The position numbers were made by a program, and so were the translations under genes. Below are positions 9,147-18,528 of a stretch of 64,000 nucleotides of DNA, one piece after another; within the stretch, counting starts at the first letter, position 1; each line of letters starts with the position of its first letter. The DNA lies in assembly GCF_003991565.1 (NCBI RefSeq), contig NZ_CP032819.1, positions 744,001 through 808,000 of the forward strand, written 5' to 3'. Source of the stretch: Butyricimonas faecalis. GTDB lineage: Bacteria; Bacteroidota; Bacteroidia; Bacteroidales; Marinifilaceae. Below the pieces are notes generated by a model. It was not told the origin of the DNA and searched no databases. It worked only from the letters and a program-made list of their open reading frames with translations.

Positions 9147-12100
9147 TTAAAATGTCACATTTACTCCCACAGAATAAGTTCTTGGCATTGGAATATTAGA
9201 ATCTCCTGATTCCGGATCCCGCCCTCGCCACTCTTTTGCTTTTATTACAAACAGGTTTGTTACTTGAAAATTCACGGAAAATTCTTGTAACCATAATTTA
9301 CTTGTAATTTCACCCGGTAGTCTATAATTCAACCCAATACTTCTCAAACGCAAATTATCCGTTTTGGCAACACGCGCATCCGTGTAATCGTACAATTGAG
9401 TTGCATAATATACTTTTCCATTCAACACGCTTCTTTTTCTAATTTCTTTGTAAACACGGGAATCATACAACGTTGGAAATATCGTCTTTTTTTCATCTCC
9501 CGGTTTTTGCCAGCGATCCTTTAAATCTTTAGGCAAGTTCGTTATTGGATCAAAAACGGAATAATACTCATTCCTATAAATGTTAGGCAATCGATCAACT
9601 CCACCCAAAGAATAACTCATATTAACACTTAAACGGAAATTCTTGTATCTAAAATTCAATCCTATACTACCACTTGAAGTCGGATCTTTTGTCCCTGATT
9701 CGACCAATGCCAACTCCTCCTCGTACAAAGCATAATTGGGGTAACGAACGCCATCCACTTCCATATAATCCTTACCATCCTTATCATAAAATACCGGATA
9801 TCCTGTTTCCCCATTTATACCTGCAAAACGATAAGAATAGAACACGCCAAAAGGTTTTCCCTCTATCAACGCCGTACCTGCCAATTTTTCCGCATTCGTA
9901 ACATCAATTCCGCCATTCGCCTTTACCACTTTATTCTTATTATAAGAATAAATAAAATTAACATTAAATGAATAATTTGTATTCCGAATAGGATAAAATC
10001 TTAAATCCAATTCGTAACCGGTATTATTCAACTTTCCTGCATTGATTTTCACATAATCAAGTCCCATAGATTGAGAAACTTGCTTTGGCATAATCATATC
10101 AACTCCCACTTTATGATAAAAATCAAATGTCCCTGCAATCAAATCATTAAAAAATGAAAAATCTGCACCCAAATTATAGGAGGTCGTCTTCTCCCAACGC
10201 AAATCAGGATTCGGTAAATATTCAAAATAGGATTCGTTCATTCGCGTTGAAGTATTCAACGCACCGACCTGAATCACTAATTCCGGTGAAGTGCTTTTAT
10301 CTACATTTCCTTGTATCCCGTAAGATGCACGAATAGCAAACAACGACAACACTTTACTCTTCTTTAGAAAAGCTTCTTCCGTCAACGCATAGCGTCCCGC
10401 AATGGACCATATCGGTAAAAAACGATATTTGGGATTCTCACCAAATTTATTGGAACCATCCATTCGAATATTTCCATTCAACGTAAATTTATTCCTCCAT
10501 GTATAAGCAAGCACTCCAGCCCAAGAGACATAATTCACCTGGTTATCTAAAATTTTGGGACTTAATCCAGATAATATTTTTTGATACCCCGAGGTTATCA
10601 TAGGCGAAATCGATTGACCGCGTTCAGGCATCCAACCATAATATGTTCCGCTGAATCCTTTGGTTCGCGTACTGCGGATTTCTGAAATAAAAGATCCGGA
10701 AATTTCATGTTCGCCAAATTGATTCGCATAAGAAAGTTTGTTGCGAACCATATATGAAATTTTTTCGGTTTCCGACTTATTAATAATTCCACCTACCGGA
10801 ATCTCACTCTGATTCTCTTCTGGAGAATTTGCTTCCAAAGATCCTTTTTTATATTTCCGTTTCAAGGCTACAAAATTCGATTCTTCTGTTGCCCACGAGT
10901 CTTGTTTACTTTGCTGATAATTATAAGAACCAGCGAAATCATACATAAAACCATACTTTATACGCCATTGAAAATTCAATTGTCCAATGAGTTCTACAAC
11001 CTTTCCCTCAGAACCGGTCTGCTGTAATTCATGTACAATATTATACACGATCTCTTCCTTAGGAGCTTCCGCAGAAGAAAGTAATGAATTTTGTCGCGTT
11101 TTATAAAAAAACAACGATCCATCCTCGTTATAACAAGGAATTGTACGAGAAGTTTCATATGCATACTTATTAGGATTTACCGAGCTATGAAATCCTCCGT
11201 TCTGTCGAACACTTCCGTTTAAACTCAGCCCGAGACGACAACTTTCATTAAGTTTAGAATCCAGTTTCATTAATGCTGTATATCTCTTAGAATCACTCCC
11301 TTTGGCTGTTCCAAAATTTTGATCTAGACCGATAGACGTGTAATAACGTGTATCGCGAGACCCTCCACTGAGATTCACCGTATGATTGTGATTAAATACA
11401 TTACGAAATAATATATCATACCAATCTGTATTATCTTTCGCCATTTTCTTCACTTTACCAACAAATTCGTCGTATGTCATTTCACGATTCATATAACGCA
11501 TGTACAACCCCTCGTACCCCAAAGCTGTCGGTACTCGTCCATAGGTTATTTTTTTATCAATAATCTCTTGAGATACTTGAATACGTTCCGCAGCATTCAT
11601 CAAATACAAATCACCATAAGACACTCTCTGATTCCAGGTTATCGAAGAAGAATAACTCAACTGAGCTTTTCCTTCCTTACCCATTTTAGTCGTCAAAACA
11701 ATCACACCATTGGCCGCTTGAACTCCATATATTGCCGTAGCAGAAGCATCTTTCAAAACCGTTACGGTTTCTATATCTCTAGGATTAATACCAGCAATAG
11801 CATTACCTATCAAATAAGCCGCATCATCGCCATCCAATTGGGTATAATCTACATTTACAGGATCTTCCAAAATAACGCCATCTACAACCCAAATTGGAGC
11901 CTTGGAAGAAGTAATTGATGATGTTCCTCGAATCCGAATCTTAGGCGTGGCACTAGGTTCTCCCGAAGTTTGTATAATCGCCATTCCCGGGATCTGTCCA
12001 ATAAGCATTTGATCGATAGATGATTTTGAGTTTAACATCACTTGCTCTGCTTTTACTTGAGACACGGCACTTGCTGTTTCACGACGAGATAGTGTAGTAT

Positions 12101-12779
12101 AGCCAGTCACAACAACCTCATCCATCTCTAACAAATCTTCCTCCAGGGAAACAATCAATTCTCCAATATTTCGATAACTAGAATACGGAATTACCCTAGA
12201 TTTCATTCCAACAAAAGAAAAAACCAATTCCGCATGTTCCGTCGTATCCGGTATCATAAGAGAAAAACATCCATCGATATTAGTGACTACTCCAACAGAA
12301 GTTCCTTTTACGACAACCGTAACACCAGGAATGGGCTTCTTGTCTCGATTATCAACAACTTTTCCCTTCAACATGGCAGATTTTTTTATATTTTTATCCA
12401 CCTGAGACGAAGTTGCTTTTTTCTGACGGATCACAATAGATGACATTTCAAATTTATATTCGAAAGGCGTATCATCAAACAAAGTTTTTAAAACTGAATT
12501 TACGGTTACGTTATTCACGTTCAATGTCACGCTTTTCATCTCCTTTAACTGATCCGCGTTATACACAAAATTCAAGTTCGCTTGCTCTTTAATTTGTTTA
12601 AATACGACTTGAATATCGACATTTGTCACGTGAATTGTTACTCTCTGATCTTGGGCAAAAACTAAACATGGCATTCCACACATAAATGTCATCATTATAA
12701 TCCACCCTTCTAATCGTAGTCTCATTTTTTCAAGACATGAAAATCCCGAAAAAAGAGATAGCTTTCTGATTTTTTTCAT
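9147..12779 (-). CDS. SusC/RagA-family TonB-linked outer membrane protein with STN domain
   Basis: This 1210-residue TonB-dependent transporter is complete. Domains in order: a long signal region to about residue 43 (CLVFAQ), an STN domain at about 45-118 (VTIHVTNVDIQVVFKQIKEQ), a CarboxypepD-reg-like domain at about 138-215 (PGVTVVVKGTSVGVVTNIDG), the TonB-box region DEVVVTGYTT, a plug at about 230-370 (IWVVDGVIL, VLKDASATAIYGVQAANG), and a 22-strand type barrel ending in the aromatic C-terminus YSVGVNVTF. It is followed by its susD partner. The STN domain couples it to the FecR/ECF pair encoded upstream. Confidence 0.96.
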   Translation of the reverse strand: MKKIRKLSLFSGFSCLEKMRLRLEGWIIMMTFMCGMPCLVFAQDQRVTIHVTNVDIQVVFKQIKEQANLNFVYNADQLKEMKSVTLNVNNVTVNSVLKTLFDDTPFEYKFEMSSIVIRQKKATSSQVDKNIKKSAMLKGKVVDNRDKKPIPGVTVVVKGTSVGVVTNIDGCFSLMIPDTTEHAELVFSFVGMKSRVIPYSSYRNIGELIVSLEEDLLEMDEVVVTGYTTLSRRETASAVSQVKAEQVMLNSKSSIDQMLIGQIPGMAIIQTSGEPSATPKIRIRGTSSITSSKAPIWVVDGVILEDPVNVDYTQLDGDDAAYLIGNAIAGINPRDIETVTVLKDASATAIYGVQAANGVIVLTTKMGKEGKAQLSYSSSITWNQRVSYGDLYLMNAAERIQVSQEIIDKKITYGRVPTALGYEGLYMRYMNREMTYDEFVGKVKKMAKDNTDWYDILFRNVFNHNHTVNLSGGSRDTRYYTSIGLDQNFGTAKGSDSKRYTALMKLDSKLNESCRLGLSLNGSVRQNGGFHSSVNPNKYAYETSRTIPCYNEDGSLFFYKTRQNSLLSSAEAPKEEIVYNIVHELQQTGSEGKVVELIGQLNFQWRIKYGFMYDFAGSYNYQQSKQDSWATEESNFVALKRKYKKGSLEANSPEENQSEIPVGGIINKSETEKISYMVRNKLSYANQFGEHEISGSFISEIRSTRTKGFSGTYYGWMPERGQSISPMITSGYQKILSGLSPKILDNQVNYVSWAGVLAYTWRNKFTLNGNIRMDGSNKFGENPKYRFLPIWSIAGRYALTEEAFLKKSKVLSLFAIRASYGIQGNVDKSTSPELVIQVGALNTSTRMNESYFEYLPNPDLRWEKTTSYNLGADFSFFNDLIAGTFDFYHKVGVDMIMPKQVSQSMGLDYVKINAGKLNNTGYELDLRFYPIRNTNYSFNVNFIYSYNKNKVVKANGGIDVTNAEKLAGTALIEGKPFGVFYSYRFAGINGETGYPVFYDKDGKDYMEVDGVRYPNYALYEEELALVESGTKDPTSSGSIGLNFRYKNFRLSVNMSYSLGGVDRLPNIYRNEYYSVFDPITNLPKDLKDRWQKPGDEKKTIFPTLYDSRVYKEIRKRSVLNGKVYYATQLYDYTDARVAKTDNLRLRSIGLNYRLPGEITSKLWLQEFSVNFQVTNLFVIKAKEWRGRDPESGDSNIPMPRTYSVGVNVTF

Positions 12780-12826
12780 AATTTTGTTGATTAATATTAA
12801 ACACTATGATGCTTCTCGCATCTTTC

Positions 12827-12857
12827 AAACCGTAAGTTGTTGCAAAACTTACGGTTT
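12827..12857. other. 12-bp hairpin at the fecR-susC junction
   Basis: AAACCGTAAGTT (12827-12838) and its perfect complement (12846-12857) enclose a 7-nt loop and overlap the fecR stop codon. No T-run follows on the minus strand, so this looks like a processing, stabilising or attenuating hairpin between fecR and susC rather than a full terminator. It parallels the hairpin at 3421-3451. Confidence 0.55.
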
Positions 12858-14025
12858 ATTTTAAATCACTTACCGTGATTATATTTTCTTTTACGTCAAA
12901 CTTTACAGTAGCCGTCTCCTCTATCAAATGAAGTATATCCGTCACATTAGAAAAACGGGTAATGATTCCCGAGAAATGTTTCTCCTTCACATGCTCATTT
13001 TCATAAAACACCTCCATACCATACCAACGACACAAACGATCCATAATCTCCTCGATGGTTTCATCTTGAAATACAAATTCTCCCTTTCTCCAAGCCGTGT
13101 AATAATATGTTTCCACATCTTTCACCTCGATCTCTCTCTTTTTCACGTCATATTCAGCCATTTGATTCGGCAACAATATTCGTTCCTTTCCCGTGGAATT
13201 CACTCGAATACCGACTTTTCCTTCTACCAACGTAGTTTGAACTCGTCCCCGATAATGTGAATTCACGTTAAAAGAAGTTCCGTACACTTTTACTTCCACA
13301 TCATCCAACACGACATAAAATGGTTTATTCTCATCTTTTTCCACCTCAAAATAAGCCTCTCCAGATAAAAACACCGTTCGCCGATCTTTTCCAAATGCTA
13401 CCGGATAACGAATCTCCGTCTCTGAATTCAACCACACCCGTGTCCCATCCGACAATGTCAACGCATATTCCCCCGCACGAGGAACAATCATTTTATTATA
13501 TACCAACTCTTCGGATTCCTGCTTCTCATAAACCAAGGACTTACTTTCCGCCTTCGCAAAACTTCCTTCAACGCCCGTCTCCACACTCCGGATCGAATCT
13601 AGGAAATAAGTCCGTCCGTCATTCAATTCCAAAATAACACGTCCGCTACCGGGTTGTACTCTCTCGGCTACCACCACTTCACCTTTCTCCCCTCTCATAC
13701 TCAACCACATGCCAATAGCGGCAACCAACGGTAACACAATTGCTGCCGCATACCACATAAACCGCAACGGTTTCCGGTAAATTTTCTTTTCGTTCATTTT
13801 CGATGCCTTACGCATCAGTTCTTTCTTTCGAACCTGCAACACCTGTCGATCCACCCCTTCCGCCGGATTCGTCTCGCCTCCCACTCTTGCCCGTTCATAA
13901 AAAAAACGATGCTTTTCAGACGCGACCAACCATCTCTCCAATTTTTCCCGCTCTTCCCCGGTTAACTCTTCCCGAAAACTCTTCGAGATAATCTCCCAAT
14001 CTATATATTCAATTGATTCTTTCAT
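12856..14025 (-). CDS. FecR-family anti-sigma factor
   Basis: This is the membrane anti-sigma factor of the complete SusCD operon. I start it at the ATG 14025 (MKESIEYIDW), giving 389 residues; an in-frame GTG at 14043 would add six. Layout: cytoplasmic sigma-binding domain (W of LERWLV), one membrane helix at about 90-110 (WYAAAIVLPLVAAIGMWL), a periplasmic FecR domain at about 180-290 (IVPRAGEYALTLSDG, WLNSETEIRYPVAFG, GTSFNVNSHY), and a DUF4974-like C-terminal domain at about 315-389 (FVFQDETIEEIMDRL). It lies between the sigma gene and susC, with a hairpin on each side. Confidence 0.93.
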   Translation of the reverse strand: MKESIEYIDWEIISKSFREELTGEEREKLERWLVASEKHRFFYERARVGGETNPAEGVDRQVLQVRKKELMRKASKMNEKKIYRKPLRFMWYAAAIVLPLVAAIGMWLSMRGEKGEVVVAERVQPGSGRVILELNDGRTYFLDSIRSVETGVEGSFAKAESKSLVYEKQESEELVYNKMIVPRAGEYALTLSDGTRVWLNSETEIRYPVAFGKDRRTVFLSGEAYFEVEKDENKPFYVVLDDVEVKVYGTSFNVNSHYRGRVQTTLVEGKVGIRVNSTGKERILLPNQMAEYDVKKREIEVKDVETYYYTAWRKGEFVFQDETIEEIMDRLCRWYGMEVFYENEHVKEKHFSGIITRFSNVTDILHLIEETATVKFDVKENIITVSDLK

Positions 14026-14143
14026 AAATTTCTTGTTGCTCACATGATAAAGACAAACTCCCCTACCAAAATGTTTACAAGAAAATCATCTTTTTATCAA
14101 AAAAAGACAAAAAAAAGAAAACAGAAAAAAAACTAGAAAATAA

Positions 14144-14170
14144 GGCACCATTCGGGCTGAATGTAGTGCC
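14144..14170 (-). terminator. Terminator-like hairpin between sigma factor and fecR
   Basis: GGCAC/GTGCC and CATTC/GAATG form an interrupted stem just past the sigma stop codon. On the minus strand a T-rich tract with eight consecutive Ts follows shortly after. It may end a fraction of transcripts so that sigma and FecR are made in different amounts. Confidence 0.5.
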
Positions 14171-14187
14171 GACAACCGTTTATAAAA

Positions 14188-14763
14188 TCAACGTTCCACG
14201 AATAATCGACCTAAAATACCAAGCAATACGATATAATCATAAGTAGAAAAAGCCTGTCTCAACCGTTCCATTCCACGATGTAACTGTACTTTCACGGTAT
14301 TCTCGTTCATCTTCAAGGCAACGGCAATCTCATTATATTTATACCCCTCCACAAAACGCAATAAACACACCTCTCGACATCGATCCGGTAACTCATCCAG
14401 CACTTGTCGGATTTTGGCAAGCAAATCTTCATCTTCTACCATATCAACATTTTGAGACTCAATGTAAGCCTCAACATATTTGCGGTTATTACGATCCTCT
14501 ATTTGTAAGCTTTTCAAATAATTCAAACAACCGTTACGCACGGAAGTAAAAAGATAGTGTTGGATAGAAGACTTCAATTCCAAACGTTCAGCATTCTCCC
14601 ATATTTTCAAGAAAACATCCTGCACAATGTCATGTGCCCTATCAGAATCATAAATATATTTTTCAGCGAAAAGATATAACTTCTCGTAATACATATCAAA
14701 AAGAGTTGACAAAGCCACCTCATCCCGATGCTTTAATCCCACAAGTATATAATCACTTTCCAT
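14188..14763 (-). CDS. RNA polymerase ECF-type sigma-70 factor
   Basis: This ECF sigma factor of the FecI type is predicted to activate the downstream FecR-SusC-SusD operon. The start is set at the ATG 14763 (MESDYILVGLKH), giving 191 residues. The longer frame begins at a TTG lying inside the promoter -7 box, so it cannot be used. Region 2 is at about 15-80 (LFDMYYEKLYLFAEKYI, AHDIVQDVFLKIWEN) and region 4 at about 115-175 (LDELPDRCREVCLLRF, YNEIAVALKMNENTVKVQLH). The hydrophobic C-terminal tail is typical of Bacteroidetes members. Confidence 0.93.
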   Translation of the reverse strand: MESDYILVGLKHRDEVALSTLFDMYYEKLYLFAEKYIYDSDRAHDIVQDVFLKIWENAERLELKSSIQHYLFTSVRNGCLNYLKSLQIEDRNNRKYVEAYIESQNVDMVEDEDLLAKIRQVLDELPDRCREVCLLRFVEGYKYNEIAVALKMNENTVKVQLHRGMERLRQAFSTYDYIVLLGILGRLFVER

Positions 14764-14799
14764 GCACAATAATCTCCTGTTCCAAGAGTTTGTCGCACG

Positions 14800-14829
14800 C
14801 AAAGATAACGAATCGCTGACAATATCAAA
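14800..14829 (-). promoter_or_regulatory. Promoter of the right ECF sigma operon
   Basis: On the minus strand there is a TTTG (14829-14826), an 18-bp spacer, and TATCTTTG (14807-14800), a good Bacteroidetes primary-type promoter. Its position fixes the sigma start codon at 14763. Confidence 0.6.
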
Positions 14830-14883
14830 TTTATCTGCCGGATAAATTTACATCAGGAAACACTACAAAACAAATTTAGTAAT

Positions 14884-16173
14884 CTAATAAGCAATCTTAA
14901 AACTCATCCCTTCCACGGATACACCTTCTGATCGGACAATTGGCAACTTTTGTTCCTCCGTATTTCCCAAAGTTGCTCCATCATGCAGGACTATGTCTCG
15001 ATCAATTAAAAAGTAAGCGATTTGAAACATAAGATCATGCAACTCGATCAAATCATGTTTACTTCCCAAAATTTCCATTTCATCCTTACCGAAGGCTTGC
15101 ATCCCGGACGTATATGCATTATTCCCGGATTCGTCTCTATATACCCCGAAATATATCAAGTTTATCACAGGTAAAAAATTATCATCTTTTTTCATCTCAT
15201 CTGCGATTTCAATATAAAGATCCGGTTGAAACACGGTCCCGGAAACATAGACTCCGATAGCATTAGGCTGCTTCAAGCAAGTCGCCACGACTTTCACAAA
15301 TAACTTTCCAGCCTCTACCGGGGACAAATTATAAGCAAGAACGGCCACTAACAAATGAGCTTTGTGAGTTTTTGTCACTTCAACCGCTTCCGGCCACAGA
15401 TAATTTGCTTCCGCAAAATATTCAGCTTCATTATTCGGAATTCTGTCCGGTACCAAGGTGATGGCAACCACCGTTTCTCCATAATAAAACACCCTGGTCG
15501 ATCCAACTGTCTTCATCTCCTCATCAAACCCATCCTTCAGGTTTCGATCAGACATGATACCCCACTCTGCCTGCAAATTCGCCAAAACACCATTCATATC
15601 AAACTCTACCGAATCCAACAACACTGAACCACAAAATGTCCCGGCTTTATCTTCTCCTCCCTCAGAATCATCGTCATCCTCCCCCACTCCCGTTACCGCA
15701 GAAAAGGGCAATCCTTTGGACATATCATCAATCAGCGAAATGAGTTCGTCATCCCCCGGAACTAATGACAATCCTTTTTTAGCAGCCAGTAAAGCCTCTT
15801 CCGTTCTCTGGCAGCCATATAGCGTTTTACTATACACCAACCATCCCCACGGATAATTAGCCTCTACTTTCACGGCATTCTCGGCATACGTTAATGCCTC
15901 ATCCAACCGCATTTGATGCATTAACGCCACAGACAATCGATAATTCCATCCTCCGGTCAATTTTCCCCGATCTTCAATTTTATGCAACCACTCTTCTGCA
16001 TTTCGGTAAAACCCTTGGTTTATATAAGAATCGGCAATACATAAAACAGCCTCACAATAATATCGTTCGGAAGTTTTTAATTCCGGAAGAACCTTAATAA
16101 TTGCATTGTAATCCTCCTCCTCTGCCCAATCTCTGATTTGAGTCATTAACTCCTCCATACTAGAATATTCCAT
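14884..16173 (-). CDS. TPR and DUF4261 domain protein
   Basis: I start this at the ATG 16173 (MEYSSMEELMTQ), giving 429 residues; an upstream in-frame ATG at 16239 would add an odd hydrophobic leader. The N-terminal 150 residues form tetratricopeptide-like helical pairs (YCEAVLCIADSYINQGFYRNAEEWLH, YPWGWLVYSKTLYGCQRTEEALLAAKKGL). An acidic linker (GEDDDDSEGGED) leads to a C-terminal DUF4261 domain at about 190-420. That domain is found in cytoplasmic proteins of unknown function, some linked to secreted-effector immunity-type SUKH/TPR proteins. It is a single-gene unit, and the molecular role is unknown. Confidence 0.75.
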   Translation of the reverse strand: MEYSSMEELMTQIRDWAEEEDYNAIIKVLPELKTSERYYCEAVLCIADSYINQGFYRNAEEWLHKIEDRGKLTGGWNYRLSVALMHQMRLDEALTYAENAVKVEANYPWGWLVYSKTLYGCQRTEEALLAAKKGLSLVPGDDELISLIDDMSKGLPFSAVTGVGEDDDDSEGGEDKAGTFCGSVLLDSVEFDMNGVLANLQAEWGIMSDRNLKDGFDEEMKTVGSTRVFYYGETVVAITLVPDRIPNNEAEYFAEANYLWPEAVEVTKTHKAHLLVAVLAYNLSPVEAGKLFVKVVATCLKQPNAIGVYVSGTVFQPDLYIEIADEMKKDDNFLPVINLIYFGVYRDESGNNAYTSGMQAFGKDEMEILGSKHDLIELHDLMFQIAYFLIDRDIVLHDGATLGNTEEQKLPIVRSEGVSVEGMSFKIAY

Positions 16174-16351
16174 ATTTCTATCATTTAAATTATTATTCCA
16201 TTCAAAAAAAAATACCAACCCGCAAATAATCATGATCATAGAAAGTAAGATATCCCTGCATAGAATCCTTTTTCACCCCGGAAGAACACGAACCGATAAG
16301 TCGACCGAAGACACGTCTTCATCCTTTATACAACCTCTTTTTGCTTAGCAA

Positions 16352-16359
16352 CAAATATA
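16352..16359 (-). promoter_or_regulatory. -7 box for the DUF4261 gene
   Basis: Minus-strand TATATTTG matches TAnnTTTG, giving a leader of about 170 nt before the preferred ATG. It is divergent from the two-component promoter. Confidence 0.4.
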
Positions 16360-16401
16360 CAGGAATAAATCGAAATACCAACACCGAAGTCCTTAATTTT
16401 A

Positions 16402-16442
16402 AATTTATTCCAGATTCTTTCCAGAATAAATTGCTACTTTTG
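16402..16442 (+). promoter_or_regulatory. Response-regulator operator and promoter
   Basis: A direct repeat TTCCAG begins at 16408 and 16419 (11-bp period, the spacing of OmpR/PhoB-family half-sites). It lies inside a 9-bp inverted repeat AATTTATTC/GAATAAATT (16402-16410, 16424-16432). The -7 box TACTTTTG starts at 16435, 16 bp after the second half-site. The same geometry recurs at 18447-18481. Autoregulation by the regulator encoded immediately downstream is inferred. Confidence 0.6.
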
Positions 16443-16462
16443 TTCTACAAAATTTCAATACC

Positions 16463-17149
16463 ATGAAAATATTAATCATTGAAGACGCAAAAGGCTTGCG
16501 GGAAGTGATGACCCGATCACTGGAAAAAGAACGCTTTGTAGTGGAAACAGCGGCAGACTATTCTACAGCCCTGCAAAAAATCAATGATTACGACTATGAC
16601 TGTATCTTACTGGACATCATGCTTCCCGGGGGTAGCGGGCTTTCGATTCTGGAAGAACTGAAGAAATTAAAAAAACGGGAAAGCGTGATCATCGTATCGG
16701 CCAAAGATTCCATTGAAGACAAGGTCACGGGACTTGACCTTGGGGCCGATGACTACCTCGCAAAACCATTCCACCTGGCAGAATTACACGCAAGGGTGAA
16801 ATCCGTGATCCGACGACACCAAACAGATGGAAACACCAAGATCGAAATTGAAAACCTAACCGTTTGTCCCGACAATCACACCGTGTTCATCAATGGAGAA
16901 GAGCTAAAACTCAATCGCAAAGAATTTGATTTGCTCTATTATTTTGCCACCAACCCCAATCGACTGATCAACAAAACAACGTTGGCAGAAGCCGTGTGGG
17001 GTGACAACATTGACCAAGCCGACAGTCTTGATTTTATCTATTCACAAGTTAAAAACTTACGTAAAAAGATGAAAACCGCCGAAGCCACCCCGGAAATAAA
17101 AGCCGTGTACGGGTTCGGGTATAAACTAATCACAACGCCGGAAGCATGA
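16463..17149 (+). CDS. OmpR/PhoB-family response regulator
   Basis: This is a two-component DNA-binding regulator of 228 residues. The receiver domain (1-115) has the acidic pocket IIEDAKG, the phosphoacceptor Asp in YDCILLDIMLPGGSG (about residue 52), the conserved Ser/Thr region IVSAKDS and the Lys in DDYLAKPFH. The winged-helix effector domain (about 128-225; LNRKEFDLLYYFATNP, VWGDNIDQADSLDFIYSQVKNLRKKM) binds direct repeats. Its stop overlaps the kinase start by 4 bp (ATGA), so the pair is translationally coupled. Likely targets are its own promoter and that of the PepSY-like genes, from the shared 11-bp-spaced repeats. Confidence 0.95.
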   Translation: MKILIIEDAKGLREVMTRSLEKERFVVETAADYSTALQKINDYDYDCILLDIMLPGGSGLSILEELKKLKKRESVIIVSAKDSIEDKVTGLDLGADDYLAKPFHLAELHARVKSVIRRHQTDGNTKIEIENLTVCPDNHTVFINGEELKLNRKEFDLLYYFATNPNRLINKTTLAEAVWGDNIDQADSLDFIYSQVKNLRKKMKTAEATPEIKAVYGFGYKLITTPEA

Positions 17150-18414
17150 AACTCATCCACCATACCATAAGCAAACTCTCGATCGTGATGATTATTATCC
17201 TCACGTTTTGGGCAGGCTTTTTCTTTTATAGCATACTGGATGAAATTCTGGACGAGACGGATGATAGCTTGGAAAACTACAAGCATCTTATTATTCAACA
17301 GGTTTTGAGGGATACGGCTGCAATTAATAATAGTAGCGATTTAATGAGTCAATACTTCATAAAAGAAATATCTGAAGAGCAGGCAATTCATTACAAAGAA
17401 CGATACTTTGACTCGACTCGTTTTTACGAGCTTGAATACGATTTTGATCCTGTACGAGTACTAAAGACAGCTTTTCGGGGAGAGAATAAAAAGTTTTACG
17501 AGTTAACCATCATGATCTCAACCCTGGAACAAGACGATATGATAGAGGCAATATTATGGTCTATCGTCATCCTATACGTCGCGCTGCTTATTTGTATACT
17601 GATCGTTTCCGAATTTGTTTTCAGAAAAAGTTTGACCCCATTCTATAAACTATTGAATTGGCTGAACCAATTTACCCTGGGCGGGAAGAATCTCCCGTTG
17701 GACAACCTCACCAAGATAAAAGAGTTCCGGCAACTAAACGAAACGATACTCAAAATGACCCGGCGAAACGAAGAAATGTATTCCCAACAGAAACAATTCA
17801 TCGAAAACGCCTCTCACGAACTCCAGACCCCGTTAGCCATTTGTCGAAACAAACTGGAATTACTGGCAGAACGGCCGGATTGCACGGAAGGACAATTAGA
17901 AGAAATCGAGGACATCCACCGGAACTTGGGACGTATCGTGAAACTCAACAAATCCCTGTTACTCCTTTCCCGTATCGAGAATGGCCAATTCCACGAGACG
18001 AAGAACGTAGAACTAAACCCGGTCATCAAAGAACTCGTGGAAAATTTTCAAGAAATCTACGCGCATAAAAACCTGCACGTAGAAATAGAAGAAAATGCCA
18101 CTTGCAACGTGCGTATGAATGAATCACTGGCAAACATACTAGTCACGAACCTGTTGAAAAATGCCATGATACACACCCCAAACGAGGGAAGTGTCACCAT
18201 TCGCGTGCAATCAACCGGCATCACCTTCACCAACAGCACGGACGGAAAAACCTTGGATCCATCCCGCCTTTTCACTCGTTTCTATCAAGCCGACAACAAA
18301 AAAAGTGATTCCACTGGGCTAGGATTGGCAATCATTCAGAGCATCGTCCACCTCTACCATTTCCACATCACCTACTCCTTCGACGGCAAACACCGATTTG
18401 ATTTACGATTTTAG
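17146..18414 (+). CDS. Sensor histidine kinase
   Basis: This is the membrane kinase partner of the preceding regulator, 422 residues. TM1 is at about 10-32, a sensor region of about 110 residues faces the periplasm, and TM2 is at about 143-165. The HisKA dimerisation helix carries the phospho-His in ENASHELQTPLA (about residue 225). The catalytic domain has the N-box LVTNLLKNAMIHTPNEG and the G-box STGLGLAIIQSIV. The periplasmic domain has no family I recognise. Its neighbours suggest that it senses envelope or metal/heme stress and controls PepSY-like lipoproteins (inference). The stop codon is followed by a duplicated GATTTACGATT sequence. Confidence 0.93.
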   Translation: MKLIHHTISKLSIVMIIILTFWAGFFFYSILDEILDETDDSLENYKHLIIQQVLRDTAAINNSSDLMSQYFIKEISEEQAIHYKERYFDSTRFYELEYDFDPVRVLKTAFRGENKKFYELTIMISTLEQDDMIEAILWSIVILYVALLICILIVSEFVFRKSLTPFYKLLNWLNQFTLGGKNLPLDNLTKIKEFRQLNETILKMTRRNEEMYSQQKQFIENASHELQTPLAICRNKLELLAERPDCTEGQLEEIEDIHRNLGRIVKLNKSLLLLSRIENGQFHETKNVELNPVIKELVENFQEIYAHKNLHVEIEENATCNVRMNESLANILVTNLLKNAMIHTPNEGSVTIRVQSTGITFTNSTDGKTLDPSRLFTRFYQADNKKSDSTGLGLAIIQSIVHLYHFHITYSFDGKHRFDLRF

Positions 18415-18446
18415 ATTTATGATTTACGATTGAAAAAATAAATAGA

Positions 18447-18481
18447 TTCCCAAATCTTTCCCAAATCACCCCTTTACTTTG
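18447..18481 (+). promoter_or_regulatory. PepSY-gene promoter with matching regulator operator
   Basis: TTCCCAAATC is repeated at 11-bp spacing (18447 and 18458). The -7-like TTACTTTG begins at 18474, 16 bp after the second repeat, exactly the geometry at the response-regulator promoter. This is the strongest evidence that the two-component system controls the two lipoproteins. Confidence 0.6.
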
Positions 18482-18528
18482 TTCTCAGAAATTAGAACAA
18501 AGAATACAAACATTAAAATTTATATGCT

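Noticed and set aside
17658..18068. A 136-codon plus-strand frame within the histidine kinase gene
   Set aside because: It is a shadow frame with Arg/Pro-rich composition and no start signal. The kinase frame has all expected motifs.
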